Source: Paracoccus cavernae (lineage in GTDB: Bacteria > Pseudomonadota > Alphaproteobacteria > Rhodobacterales > Rhodobacteraceae). From it: DNA of 64,000 nt. This document shows positions 1 to 10,139 of the stretch, one piece after another (within the stretch, counting starts at the first letter, position 1; the number at the start of each line of letters is the position of its first letter). The stretch is from NCBI GenBank assembly GCA_030410095.1, contig JAUFRC010000001.1, positions 2,844,501 to 2,908,500 on the forward strand, read 5' to 3'. A program made the translations under genes and the position numbers. Under the pieces are notes generated by a model. It saw only the letters and a list, made by a program, of their open reading frames with translations. It was not told the DNA's origin and made no database searches.

Positions 1-285
1 ATGGGGGTCGCGGTGCTGGTCGGCCATGAAACCTGTCTCAATTTCAAGGGGCTGAGTTGCGGCATCTGCGTGCGCGTCTGCCCGATCCGCGGCGAGGCAA
101 TTTCGCTCGAGCCGATGGAGGTCAACGGCCGCAAGGTCGAGATTCCCGTCGTGCATTCCGACAAATGCACCGGCTGCGGCACCTGCGAAAAGCAATGCGT
201 GCTGGGCCATGCCGCGATCCGCGTACTGCCGCGCGATCTGGGGTTGGGCGGGCCCGGGCGCAACCGCGCGGGGCGCGAGGTGTGA
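1..285 (+). CDS. napG: NapG, ferredoxin-type quinol oxidase subunit (C-terminal part)
   Basis: This is the C-terminal 94 residues of NapG, cut by the window edge; the ATG at base 1 is probably an internal methionine. NapG is a periplasmic iron-sulfur protein that works with membrane protein NapH to pass electrons from quinol to the periplasmic nitrate reductase NapAB. Two cysteine clusters are visible: C12 with C20, C23 and C27, and the classical CTGCGTCEKQC at residues 56-66. The full family protein is roughly 220-280 residues with four such clusters, so the two N-terminal ones lie outside the window. The stop TGA overlaps the next start by one base, which supports a napGH operon. Confidence 0.9.
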   Translation: MGVAVLVGHETCLNFKGLSCGICVRVCPIRGEAISLEPMEVNGRKVEIPVVHSDKCTGCGTCEKQCVLGHAAIRVLPRDLGLGGPGRNRAGREV

Positions 286-1135
286 TGCTGGGCTGGTGGA
301 TCTCGGACAGTCGCAAGCTGGGAGTCGCAGCGCATGGGGTGCTGAGGGCCCATAAGTGGTGGTTCCTGCGCCGGATGACACAAATTCTGGCCTTGGCGAT
401 CTTTATGGCCGGACCGGTCTTCGGCTATTGGATCGCGCGCGGGAACCTCGCCTCCAGCGATATTTTCGGCGCGGTGCGGCTGACCGATCCCTATATTTTC
501 GTGCAATCGCTTGCAGGGGCTGGTGGCCGGCGGTGCCTGCGGTGATCGGGGCGGCGCTGGTTGCGGGTTTTTACCTGCTGGTCGGCGGTCGGGCCTATTG
601 CGGCTGGGTCTGTCCGGTCAATGTCGTCACCGACGCCGCCTTCTGGCTTCGTGAAAAGCTGGGCCTGACGCGCGACCGCAAGCTCGACAAGCGCACGCGG
701 ATCTACATCTTGATCGGGACGCTGATCGCCTCGGTTCTGACCGGCACGATCGCTTGGGAATTCGTCAATCCCGTCAGCATGTTGCAACGCGCCTTCATCA
801 CCGGCATCGGGGTCGGCTGGGTGGTGATCCTGCTGGTCTTCTTTCTCGACCTTTTTGTCTCGCGTCGCGCTTGGTGCAGCCATCTCTGCCCCGTCGGCGC
901 GTTTTACGGCGTGATCGGGCGGGCGTCGCTGGTCCGCGTTTCCGCGCGGCACCGCGAGGCCTGTACCGATTGCGGCGCCTGTTTCAACATCTGCCCCGAG
1001 CCGCATGTCATCGTGCCCGCACTCAAGGGCAAGGACAGTCCGCTGATCCTGCACGGCGATTGCCAGAATTGCGGCGGCTGCATCGATTCCTGCCCCGTCG
1101 ATGTCTTTGCCATGACCACGCGGCTGCGGCCGTAA
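285..1135 (+). CDS. napH: NapH, membrane quinol dehydrogenase ferredoxin subunit (frame break)
   Basis: NapH is an integral membrane iron-sulfur protein that oxidises quinol together with NapG for periplasmic nitrate reduction. The ATG at 285 overlaps the napG stop. Several hydrophobic segments are followed by the membrane motif YCGWVCPVN, then RAWCSHLCPVGAFYG, and two C-terminal 4Fe-4S clusters, CTDCGACFNICP and CQNCGGCIDSCP. The reading frame breaks near 515-519. Restoring one G in the run GCAGGGGC joins IFVQSLA to GGWWPAVPAVIGAALV, which follows the usual NapH pattern SLAAGxxPA. After that correction the protein is about 283 residues, normal for the family. The break is probably a sequencing error. 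Confidence 0.9.
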
Positions 1136-1145
1136 GGCTGTTTCG

Positions 1146-1170
1146 GGCGGGCGCTTGACTAACGCCCGCC
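1146..1170 (+). terminator. Hairpin after napH
   Basis: The sequence GGCGGGCG, nine bases, then CGCCCGCC forms a perfect 8-bp GC stem eleven bases after the napH stop. No U-tract follows, so it may be a transcript 3' end stabiliser or a weak terminator. Confidence 0.4.
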
Positions 1171-1238
1171 GGAGATCCCTTCTGTTGTCATGGAGAGCCG
1201 CAGACCGGCCGGTTCGCGCGGCGCGAGGGGGCAAGGCA

Positions 1239-2889
1239 TTGGAATCAACCGTCGATCTCGTGAATATCCTTGGCGCGGCCGCCCTGCTTTTATGGGGGCT
1301 CGGCCAGATCAAGACCGGTATCATGCGTGCCTTCGGCACCAAGCTGCGGCAGTGGATCGCCAAGGGCACCAAAAACCGCGTCTCGGCTGCTTTCTGGGGC
1401 TTTTTCGCGACGCTCGCGCTGCAATCGAGCACGGCGGTGGCGGTGATCACGGCATCCTTTGCAGCGCGCGAATTCGTCACTCTCGGCATGGCTCAGGCGG
1501 TGATGCTGGGGGCCAATCTCGGGACGGCGATCGTGGCATTGGTGCTGTCGGCCGATGTCAGCGCCTTCTCGAGCCTGCTGATCCTGATCGGCGTCGCGAT
1601 GACCCTGCGGGCGCAATCGCTCACGACGAAAGGCGTTGCGCGGGCGGTTCTGGGGCTGGGCCTGATGCTGCTGGCGCTGCGGTTGATGGATGATGCGACG
1701 CTGCCCCTGCGCGATTCCGCATTGTCGCGACCGTGCTGGCCGCGCTTGGCGATGCGCCGCTTCTGGCGGTGCTGCTGGCCTCGGGGATGGCGGTTATCGC
1801 TTCGTCGAGCCTTGCGGTGATCGTGCTCGCGATGGTGCTGGCGGGGGCGGGATCATCTCGCCGCCGATGGCGATCTATCTGGTCGCCGGGGCGAATTTCG
1901 GCGGCGCGATCCCCGCGATGCTGGCCACGGCCGCCGACGGGGTCGAGGCGCGGCGTCTGACGCTGGCCAATCTCGTCGTGCGCGGCATCGGCGCTTTTGT
2001 GATCACGATTTTCGCCCACCCTCTGGCCGAGGGGCTGATTGCCCTGACCGATGATCCGCGCCGTCTGCCCGCGATTGCCCATATCGCCTTCAACATCGCG
2101 CTTTTGCTGGTGTTTCTGCCGCTGATCGCGCCTGTCGGCCGGCTGGTTGCGCATTTGGTGCCGGACCGTCCGCAAAGCCAGCTCGACCGGCCTTCCTATC
2201 TTGACGACAGCCTGCTCGATACGCCCGAACTGGCTCTCGCCGTCGCCAAGCGCGAGACCCTGCGGCTGGGAGATCTGGTGGCCGAGATGCTTTCCGACGC
2301 GATGCATTCGGTCGCCACCGCCGATGACGGTCTTGCCGAGCGGATCGAAACCCGCGAGGCGCAAGTCGACAAGCTGCACGAGGCCATCAAGCTTTACGTC
2401 GCGCGGCTCTCGCAGGCCGAGCTCGACCCTGCCGACAGCAAACAGGCCAACGAGATCATTTCCTATGCGATCAACCTCGAGCAGGTCGGCGACATCATCC
2501 AGAGCGGGCTGACCGAGCTTTTGGCGAAGAAGGCCCGCAAACAGCTGGCGCTCTCTCCCGAAGGTCTGGCCGAAATCACGGCATTCTTCCGCGAAACCAG
2601 CGACAATCTGCGGATGGCGCAGGCGATTTTCCTGTCGCGGGATCTGACCTTGGCCTCAAAGCTGATCGAGGCGAAAGTCCAGATCCGGCGGCTCGAGGAG
2701 GCCTCGGCGGAGAAGCATCTCGAACGGGTGCGCCAAGGCCGCGTCGAGACGATCGAGACCAGCTCGATCCACATGGATCTTCTGCGCGACCTCAAGCGCG
2801 TGAATGCCCATCTCGCCTCGGTCGCCTATCCGATCCTGAACGAACAGGGCCTGCTGCGCGACAGCCGCATAAAGACCGGCGGCAGTTGA
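1239..2889 (+). CDS. Na+/phosphate cotransporter with PhoU-like tail (two frame breaks)
   Basis: This is a NptA/PF02690-type sodium-phosphate symporter of the inner membrane. The N-terminal half holds the repeated glutamine-serine-serine signature (LQSSTAVAVITASF and a second SGMAVIASSSLAVIVLAM region) within several membrane spans. The C-terminal ~220 residues are hydrophilic and helical, rich in KxxE patterns, and match the PhoU-like domain that closes many bacterial members. The start is probably the TTG at 1239, because a GAGGGGG ribosome site lies just upstream. The frame breaks near 1728 and again near 1850, where GGCGGGGGCGGG has probably lost a base. Both breaks move the frame as a single missing base would. 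The corrected length is about 550 residues. It may supply phosphate or export it. Confidence 0.85.
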
Positions 2890-3002
2890 TTTTGTTGCAT
2901 TTGCCTGTGCTTAAGGCGCGGGCAGAAGGCTCTGCGGCGTGCAATTTTCCGCTCCCGACATTGTGACGACGCCTTGACAGCACGGGCCAGTTTGGACACC
3001 TC

Positions 3003-3016
3003 ATTGTATAAACAAT
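3003..3016. promoter_or_regulatory. Inverted repeat ATTGT-N4-ACAAT, candidate operator
   Basis: A perfect 5-bp inverted repeat (ATTGT ATAA ACAAT) lies 43 bases before the amidohydrolase start in an AT-rich pocket. The TTGT/ACAA arms resemble operators of GntR or LacI family regulators. A TTGACA lies near 2974, but I see no well-spaced -10 box. No regulator gene lies in this operon. Confidence 0.4.
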
Positions 3017-3058
3017 TGGCCTGAACATTCGGGCCGACCGAGGAAGAAAGCTTGCATC

Positions 3059-4693
3059 ATGACATCCAGGATTACCGCTGATCTCGTGCTTTCGCGCGGC
3101 AAGATCTGGCTTGGCTACGGCACGCCGACGGTCGAGGCATTGGCGGTCAAGGGCAACCGCGTTCTGGCCTCGGGCAGCAATCAGGATATCGCTCCGCTGA
3201 TCGGCGAGGGCACGCGGGTCATCGATCTGGGCGGGCGTTTCGCGATGCCGGGTCTCAATGATGCGCATCTCCATCTGATCTCTACGGGCCTGCTGCAACA
3301 GCAGGTCGATGCGACCGCCGATGCCGCGCCGACCCGTGCCGCGCTGATCGCGGCGCTTCAGGCCCGCGCGGCGCAAACGCCCAAAGGCGAATGGATCCGC
3401 GCGCGCGGTTTCGACCAGACGCGCTATGACGACGGGCTGATGCCGACGGCGCAGGAACTTGACGCGGCACTGCCCGACCATCCGGTCTCGGTGACGCGGG
3501 CTTGCGGCCATGTCACGGTCGCGAACTCGGCCGGTCTGGCGCTGGCGGGCATTACCTTCGAGACGCCCGATCCCGACGGCGGTGTCATCGGCCGCGCGAA
3601 TGGCGTGCTGACTGGCATGCTGGCCGAAAATGCCCAAAACCTCGTCTATAACGTCCAGCCGACCCCCTCGCTCGAGGAAATCATCGACGCGATCGAAATC
3701 GGCGGCCGCCATCTGATCGAATACGGCATTACCTCGTGCATGGATGCGGCGACCGGCCAGATCGACGGCATGACCGAGATCCAGGCCTATCACCTTGCCG
3801 ACCGCGACGGTCGTCTGCCGGTCCGTGTCTGGGCCACGCTTCTGGGCGATCCCGGTTCCTCGATCGTCGAGCGCTGCCATGCGGTCGGTCTGGTCACGGG
3901 CGTCGGCAACGACATGTTCCGCATCGGCGGCGTGAAGATTTTTACCGACGGCTCGGCGGGCGGGCGCACCGCATGGATGCGCCAGCCCTATCACGGCGAG
4001 CCCGAGAATTTCGGCGTCCAGATGCTGCCCGACGAGCAGCTTTTCGAACTGGTCGACCGTTATACCGGCCTTGGCTATACGATGGTGTGCCACGGCATCG
4101 GCGACGGTGCGATTGACCAGCTGGTGCGCGCTTATGAGCGTGTGCGTGCCGCCAATCCCGACCACACCCACCGCCACCGGATCGAGCATTGCGGCTATGC
4201 CGACGACGAGCTGAACCAGCGCATGTTGGCGGCAGGGATCCTGCCCGCGCCGCAACAGGCCTTCATCCACGATTTCGGCGATGCCTATATCGCGGTTCTT
4301 GGGCCCGAGCGCGGCCTGCGTTCCTATCCGATCAAGACCTGGGACGCTTTGGGCATGAAGCCCTCGACCGGCAGCGACAGCCCCGTCTGCTCGCCCAATC
4401 CTTATCCCGATCTGCATGCGATGCTGACGCGCCAGACCCACAAGGGCACGGTGATGGATGCTTCCGAGATCCTGACCCCCGAAGAGGCCCTGCGCGCCTA
4501 TACCGAACACGGTGCCTATTCGCAGGGGGCCGAGGGCGTCAAAGGCCGCCTCGATGCCGGAATGCTTGCGGATATCGCGGTGTTCTCGCGCGATCTGCTG
4601 ACGGCGGAGCCGGGCGATATTCTGAACGATACGCGCTGCGAGATGACCATTCTGGACGGCCGCATCGTCCACGACCTGTTTTCGGCGAACTGA
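3059..4693 (+). CDS. YtcJ-like metal-dependent amidohydrolase
   Basis: An intact 544-residue protein of the amidohydrolase superfamily, YtcJ-like branch (same branch as N-substituted formamide deformylase). Such enzymes hydrolyse amide or related C-N bonds with a metal in a TIM barrel. The metal-binding HxH lies in NDAHLHLIS near residues 66-74. Later histidines in MVCHGIGDGAID and HRHRIEHCGY, and the aspartate of GSDSPV near residue 439, fit the usual ligand order. It has no signal peptide and should be cytoplasmic. The ATG at 3059 follows GAGGAAGAAAG. It leads an operon with a peptide-type importer and an M81 protein, so its substrate may be the imported compound. The substrate is not deducible from sequence. 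Confidence 0.85.
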   Translation: MTSRITADLVLSRGKIWLGYGTPTVEALAVKGNRVLASGSNQDIAPLIGEGTRVIDLGGRFAMPGLNDAHLHLISTGLLQQQVDATADAAPTRAALIAALQARAAQTPKGEWIRARGFDQTRYDDGLMPTAQELDAALPDHPVSVTRACGHVTVANSAGLALAGITFETPDPDGGVIGRANGVLTGMLAENAQNLVYNVQPTPSLEEIIDAIEIGGRHLIEYGITSCMDAATGQIDGMTEIQAYHLADRDGRLPVRVWATLLGDPGSSIVERCHAVGLVTGVGNDMFRIGGVKIFTDGSAGGRTAWMRQPYHGEPENFGVQMLPDEQLFELVDRYTGLGYTMVCHGIGDGAIDQLVRAYERVRAANPDHTHRHRIEHCGYADDELNQRMLAAGILPAPQQAFIHDFGDAYIAVLGPERGLRSYPIKTWDALGMKPSTGSDSPVCSPNPYPDLHAMLTRQTHKGTVMDASEILTPEEALRAYTEHGAYSQGAEGVKGRLDAGMLADIAVFSRDLLTAEPGDILNDTRCEMTILDGRIVHDLFSAN

Positions 4694-4802
4694 GGCGGCC
4701 GGAAGGCGACAAGATTGCGGCGTGGTGCCCTCGGGCGCCCGCCCACCGCGACGACAAGAGAAAACGGGGAACAAGCCCCAAAACAGGGAGAGAGACCGCA
4801 AG

Positions 4803-6395
4803 ATGCTGACCAAACTTGGCCTGATGGCCGCGCTCGCTTTGGGCACGGCAACCGCCGCGCTGGCACAGGATGCAACGCCGCGCGACGGCGGCAAATTCGT
4901 CTTTACCGCGCCTTACGGCTCGTCGATCGGCTCGCTCGACATCACCGCGACGCCGCATACGCAAGACGAGATCGTCGCCAAGGCGATGAACCGTTCGCTC
5001 TACAAATGGAACCCCGAGAGCGGCAAGCCCGAGCTGGATCTGGCGGAATCGGTCGAGAAATCGGCCGACGGCAAGACCTATACGTTCAAGCTGCGCGAAG
5101 CGGTCTTCCACAACGGCGACACGCTGGACGCCGATGACGTGATCTTCAGCTACAACCGCCTTGCCGACCCCAAGAAAGCCCTGACCGGCGCCGAGCAGAT
5201 CCTGACCATTGCCGGCGCGCAAGAGGTGCAAAGCGGTGCTGCCGAGACCATCTCCGGCCTCAAGAAGATCGACGACCGCACCGTCGAGATCACCATGACC
5301 AACCTTGCCGATCCGGGTTGGGTGCTGATGTCGAACTATGCGCCGATCTATTCCAAGGATTATCCCGAGGATCAGCTGGCCTCCAAGCCGAACGGCCTCG
5401 GCCCGTTCAAACTGGCGAATTACGTTCCGGGCTCGAAGGTCGAGCTGGTCAAATTCGACGACTACTTTGAAGAAGGCAAACCCCACCTCGACAAGCTTGA
5501 AATCATGCTGATGGGAGAAGCCGCCGCGCGCGACGTGGCCTTCCGCAACGGCGAGATCGACGCGAACGTCCTTGGTCCGGTGCAATACGAGGCCTATGGC
5601 CAGGATGCGGCGCTGAAAGACCACATCCTCGAAGTGGCCGAGGTCTATACCCGCAACATCGGCTTCAACCCCAAGATCGAGGCCTTCAAGGACAAGCGCG
5701 TCCGTCAGGCGATCAACCACGCGATCAACAGCGAAGTCATCATCAAGAAGCTTCTGAAGGACAAAGCCTATCCGGCGGTCTCGTGGCTTCCGGTCTCCTC
5801 GCCCGCGTTCAACGCCGATGCGCAGCCCTATGCCTATGATCCCGACAAGGCCAAGGAGCTGCTGAAGGAAGCGGGCTACGAGAGCGGGCTGACCTTCTCG
5901 GTCACCGCGACGCCCAATGAAAGCTGGGGTCTGCCGATTGTCGAGGCGATCATTCCGATGCTCGCGAAAGTCGGCGTGACGGTAACGACCGATCCGGTCG
6001 AAGGTCCGGTTCTGTCCGACAAGATCGTCTCGGACAATTTCGAGAGCTTCATCTGGTCGAACTCGTCGGGGCCCGATCCGCTGAAATACCTGACCTGCTT
6101 CCATTCGGAGACCTCGCAGGCGGCCTGTAACTACGTCAAATTCGCCAATCCCGATTTCGACAAGCTGATCGATGCGGCCGGAAACGAGACCGATCTGGCG
6201 AAACAGACCGAGATCCTGAAGCGGGCCAACGATCTTTTGCAGGAAGAAGCGCCGGTCTGGTTCTTCAACTACAACAAGGCGGTCATGGCTTATCAGCCTT
6301 GGGTCCACGGCCTCAAGCAGAACTCGGTCGAACTGGCGGTCCAGGATTACGAAGATATCTGGATCGACGAGACGGCACCCGATTCGCGCAAATAA
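4803..6395 (+). CDS. Peptide-type ABC transporter, periplasmic binding protein
   Basis: A family 5 (DppA/OppA type) solute-binding protein of about 530 residues. The start at ATG 4803 is chosen because GGGAGAGAG lies seven to ten bases upstream and a signal peptide follows directly (MLTKLGLMAALALGTATAA, cleavage after ALA-Q). The mature protein shows the family pattern: a W-x-P-E-S region (KWNPESGKPELDLAESVE), DGKTYTFKLREAVFHNGD and DADDVIFSYNR. It delivers substrate to the membrane permeases encoded just downstream. Family members bind peptides, opines, glycosides or nickel complexes. The company of an amidohydrolase and an M81 peptidase suggests an amide- or peptide-containing ligand, which is an inference. 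Confidence 0.92.
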   Translation: MLTKLGLMAALALGTATAALAQDATPRDGGKFVFTAPYGSSIGSLDITATPHTQDEIVAKAMNRSLYKWNPESGKPELDLAESVEKSADGKTYTFKLREAVFHNGDTLDADDVIFSYNRLADPKKALTGAEQILTIAGAQEVQSGAAETISGLKKIDDRTVEITMTNLADPGWVLMSNYAPIYSKDYPEDQLASKPNGLGPFKLANYVPGSKVELVKFDDYFEEGKPHLDKLEIMLMGEAAARDVAFRNGEIDANVLGPVQYEAYGQDAALKDHILEVAEVYTRNIGFNPKIEAFKDKRVRQAINHAINSEVIIKKLLKDKAYPAVSWLPVSSPAFNADAQPYAYDPDKAKELLKEAGYESGLTFSVTATPNESWGLPIVEAIIPMLAKVGVTVTTDPVEGPVLSDKIVSDNFESFIWSNSSGPDPLKYLTCFHSETSQAACNYVKFANPDFDKLIDAAGNETDLAKQTEILKRANDLLQEEAPVWFFNYNKAVMAYQPWVHGLKQNSVELAVQDYEDIWIDETAPDSRK

Positions 6396-6478
6396 GCGCA
6401 GTCACACGGTAGGGCGGGGCCGGTCTTCCGGGCCCGTCCAGCCTTCCGCTTAATTCCAACGAAAGGCAGAACCCGCAG

Positions 6479-7414
6479 ATGATGCGATTCATCCTTCGCC
6501 GGATCCTGCAGATGATTCCGACGGTCCTTGCGGTCGTCATGATCATCTTCGTGATCTTCAGCGTGATCCCCGGCAGCTTCATTTCAAGTCTCATGGCCGA
6601 GGGACGCAATGTCACCAATGCCGAGGCTTTGTCGCATCTGAACGCGCAATTCGGGCTGGACCAGCCCTTGCTGACGCGGCTGTGGAACTACCTTTGGGGC
6701 TTGGCCCATTTCGATCTGGGCATCTCTTACCGCACGCGGGAGCCGGTCTGGGACGTGATCCAGCCGCGGCTCTGGCCTTCGATCCAGCTCGCGCTTTCGG
6801 CGATGGGGCTGGCCGCACTTATCGGCATTCCGCTGGGTTTCCTCGCGGCGCTGAAGCCGGGCAGCATTTTCGACAGCGGCACGATGGTGGTCGCCGTCTC
6901 GGGCCTGTCCTTGCCGGAGTTCTGGTTCGGCCTGCTCTTGATGTATGTCTTCGCGCTGCAACTGGGCTGGCTGCCGAGCTTCGGATATCAGCCCGGAAGC
7001 ATCCAACATGTCATCCTGCCCGCGATCGCGCTGGGGGTCTCGCCCATGGCGCTGCTGGCGCGGACGACGCGGGCTGGCGTGCTTGACGTCATGAACGCCG
7101 ATTTCGTCCGCACCGCCCGCGCCAAGGGCCTGACCGAGCCGCGCCTCGTGAAAAGCCACGTCGCGCGCAACGTGCTGGTGCTGATCCTGACCACCATGGG
7201 CCTCCAGATCGGCTCGCTCATGGGGCAGGCGATTGTCGTCGAAAAGCTGTTCTCATGGCCCGGTATCGGCTCTTTGCTGGTCGATAGCGTCGCTGCACGC
7301 GACATTCCGGTCGTCCAAGGCGCGGTTCTGGTGATCGTGCTGTGGTTTTTGGTCATCAACATGCTGGTCGATATCGCTTACGCGCTGATCGATCCGCGCA
7401 TCAAGGTGAGCTGA
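6479..7414 (+). CDS. Peptide-type ABC transporter permease (DppB-like)
   Basis: An intact 311-residue inner-membrane permease of the DppB/OppB family. It has an N-terminal span (residues about 10-30), a periplasmic loop holding LNAQFGLDQPLLTRLWNYL, and five more spans. The cytoplasmic EAA loop that contacts the ATPase is in the region ADFVRTARAKGLTEPRLVKSH. The C-terminus DPRIKVS is typical of the family. It follows the binding-protein gene after 83 bases that contain a weak hairpin. That hairpin may lower downstream expression relative to the binding protein. Confidence 0.92.
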   Translation: MMRFILRRILQMIPTVLAVVMIIFVIFSVIPGSFISSLMAEGRNVTNAEALSHLNAQFGLDQPLLTRLWNYLWGLAHFDLGISYRTREPVWDVIQPRLWPSIQLALSAMGLAALIGIPLGFLAALKPGSIFDSGTMVVAVSGLSLPEFWFGLLLMYVFALQLGWLPSFGYQPGSIQHVILPAIALGVSPMALLARTTRAGVLDVMNADFVRTARAKGLTEPRLVKSHVARNVLVLILTTMGLQIGSLMGQAIVVEKLFSWPGIGSLLVDSVAARDIPVVQGAVLVIVLWFLVINMLVDIAYALIDPRIKVS

Positions 7415-7417
7415 GCC

Positions 7418-8234
7418 ATGCGCCTTCGTTTCAACTTTCTTCTCGGCCTGACGCTGGTGACCATCGCCATTCTCGGCGCGGTTTTCGCGGGGCTGATCGC
7501 GCCATATGATCCGATCATGGACGCCGATCTGATGAATTCGGAAATGCCCCCAGCTGGGACCACTGGATGGGCACCGACGGGCAGGGCCGCGACGTGTTTT
7601 CGCGGGTGCTTTACGGGGCGCAGGTCTCTCTGACGGTGGGGCTGATCTCGCAGATCATCAACTCCTTCATCGGGACGGCGCTCGGAATTTCGGCGGGCTA
7701 TTTCGGCGGCTGGTGGGACGATCTCGTGAACGGCCTGACCAATGTCATGCTGGCGATCCCGTCGCTGGTCTTCGCACTGGCGATCATGGCGGTCCTTGGG
7801 CCGGGGCTGCCGAGCCTGCTGATCGCGCTTGGCCTGACCAACTGGTCGTGGACCTGCCGCATCGCGCGTTCCTCGACCTTGTCGCTGAAAAACCAAGGCT
7901 TCGTGCAGGCCGCGAAAACCGCAGGTTTCAGCGATCTCAACATCATGCGCACCCAGATCCTGCCCAATATCCTCGGCCCCGTGCTGGTGATCGCAACGCT
8001 CGGCATCGGCGGTGCGGTTCTGGCCGAGGCGGCTTTGTCCTTCCTCGGCGTCGGCATCCGCCCGCCGCAGCCCAGCTGGGGCAATATGCTGTCCGATGCG
8101 CGCGAGCTCATTCAGGCCGCGCCTTGGGCCGCGATTTTCCCCGGCCTTGCGATCTTCGTGACCGTGCTGGGCTTCAACCTCTTGGGTGACGGGCTGCGCG
8201 ACATGCTCGACCCGCATATGAGGACCCGCAAAGC

Positions 8235-8238
<4 letters not shown>
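7418..8238 (+). CDS. Peptide-type ABC transporter permease (DppC-like, frame break)
   Basis: A DppC/OppC family permease that pairs with the upstream DppB-like protein. It has the short N-terminal span and the diagnostic HWMGTDGQGRDVFSRVLYGA block that starts the transporter core, then membrane spans, and the EAA loop around GFVQAAKTAGFSDLNIMRTQ. The frame breaks near 7550. Adding one C to the CCCCC run restores SEMPPSWDHWMGTDGQGRD, the normal family sequence. The corrected length is about 273 residues. The gene starts 3 bases after the dppB-like stop, and its TGA overlaps the ATG of the next gene. Confidence 0.9.
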
Positions 8239-9154
<916 letters not shown>

Positions 9155-9158
<4 letters not shown>

Positions 9159-10120
9159 GCGAAGCAAAACGGGGGACACCCCTGCTTGAAATCCGCGACC
9201 TCAAGGTCCATTTCCCGCTGCCGCGCCAAAGCCCGCTTGGCCCGCGCCGTACCCTGCGCGCGGTGGACGGCGTCAGCCTGACCCTGAACGAGGGTGAGTG
9301 CCTCTCGATCGTGGGTGAATCCGGTTGCGGCAAATCGACGACCGCGCTGACCGTGATGGGCCTGCAGGAACCGACCTCGGGCGAGGTGCTGTATCAGGGC
9401 AAACCGCTGGCGGGTGCCGGCGCGCCTGACCGCAAGGCACGGGCGCGGATCGCGCAGATGGTCTTTCAGGACCCCTATGCCTCGCTGAACCCGCGCCAGA
9501 CCATCGGCTCCACGCTGCTGTCGCAGCTGAAACTGCACGGGCTCGCAAGCGGCGCCGAGGCCGAGCAGCGCGTGGCGGATATGCTGGTGCGTGTGGGCCT
9601 TGCCGCCGATCACGCCAAGCGCTTCCCGCACGAGTTTTCCGGCGGCCAGCGCCAGCGCATCGGGATTGCCCGCGCGTTGATGCTGGACCCGAAAATCCTT
9701 GTGCTGGACGAGCCGGTCTCGGCTTTGGATGTCTCCATTCAGGCCCAGATCATCAATCTGCTGATGGAGCTGCAGGAAACCCTGCGCCTTAGCTACATCA
9801 TGATTTCGCACGATCTTTCCGTGGTCGAACATGTCAGCGACCGCGTGGCGGTGATGTATTTCGGCCGTGTCGTCGAAGAGGGCGACTGGCATTCGGTCTT
9901 TACCCGCCCGACCCATCCCTATACCCGCCGCCTGATCGGTTCGGTCCCCGATGCCGAGGCGATCCTGAGCGGCGCGCGCGGTGTTCCCGATGGTGCCGCG
10001 ATCCCCGCGGGGCGGCGTTTCTCGCCCGAAATCGACACCCGTCCCGATCCCGCGACCCTGCCGGAGCCGAGCGCGCTTCAGGCAATCGGTCCCGATCACC
10101 GCGTCCGTCTGGCCGATTAA
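9155..10120 (+). CDS. Peptide-type ABC transporter ATPase (DppF-like)
   Basis: An intact second ATPase, 321 residues, of the DppF/OppF family. It forms the heterodimer with the DppD-like subunit. Walker A GESGCGKS is at residues 54-61, the Q-loop in MVFQDPYASLNPRQT, the signature FSGGQRQRIGIARAL, Walker B LVLDEPVSALD and the switch MISHDLSVVEHVS. The ATG at 9155 overlaps the previous stop (ATGTCATGA). A longer in-frame upstream extension exists but lies inside the previous gene and is rejected. Confidence 0.93.
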
Positions 10121-10139
10121 GCCCCATCCCGAGAGCCTC

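Noticed and set aside
1239..2889. Pseudogene status for the Na/phosphate cotransporter, napH and other broken genes
   Set aside because: Every break is repaired by one base in or near a short homopolymer, and the flanking sequence is fully conserved. Sequence error explains the pattern better than decay.
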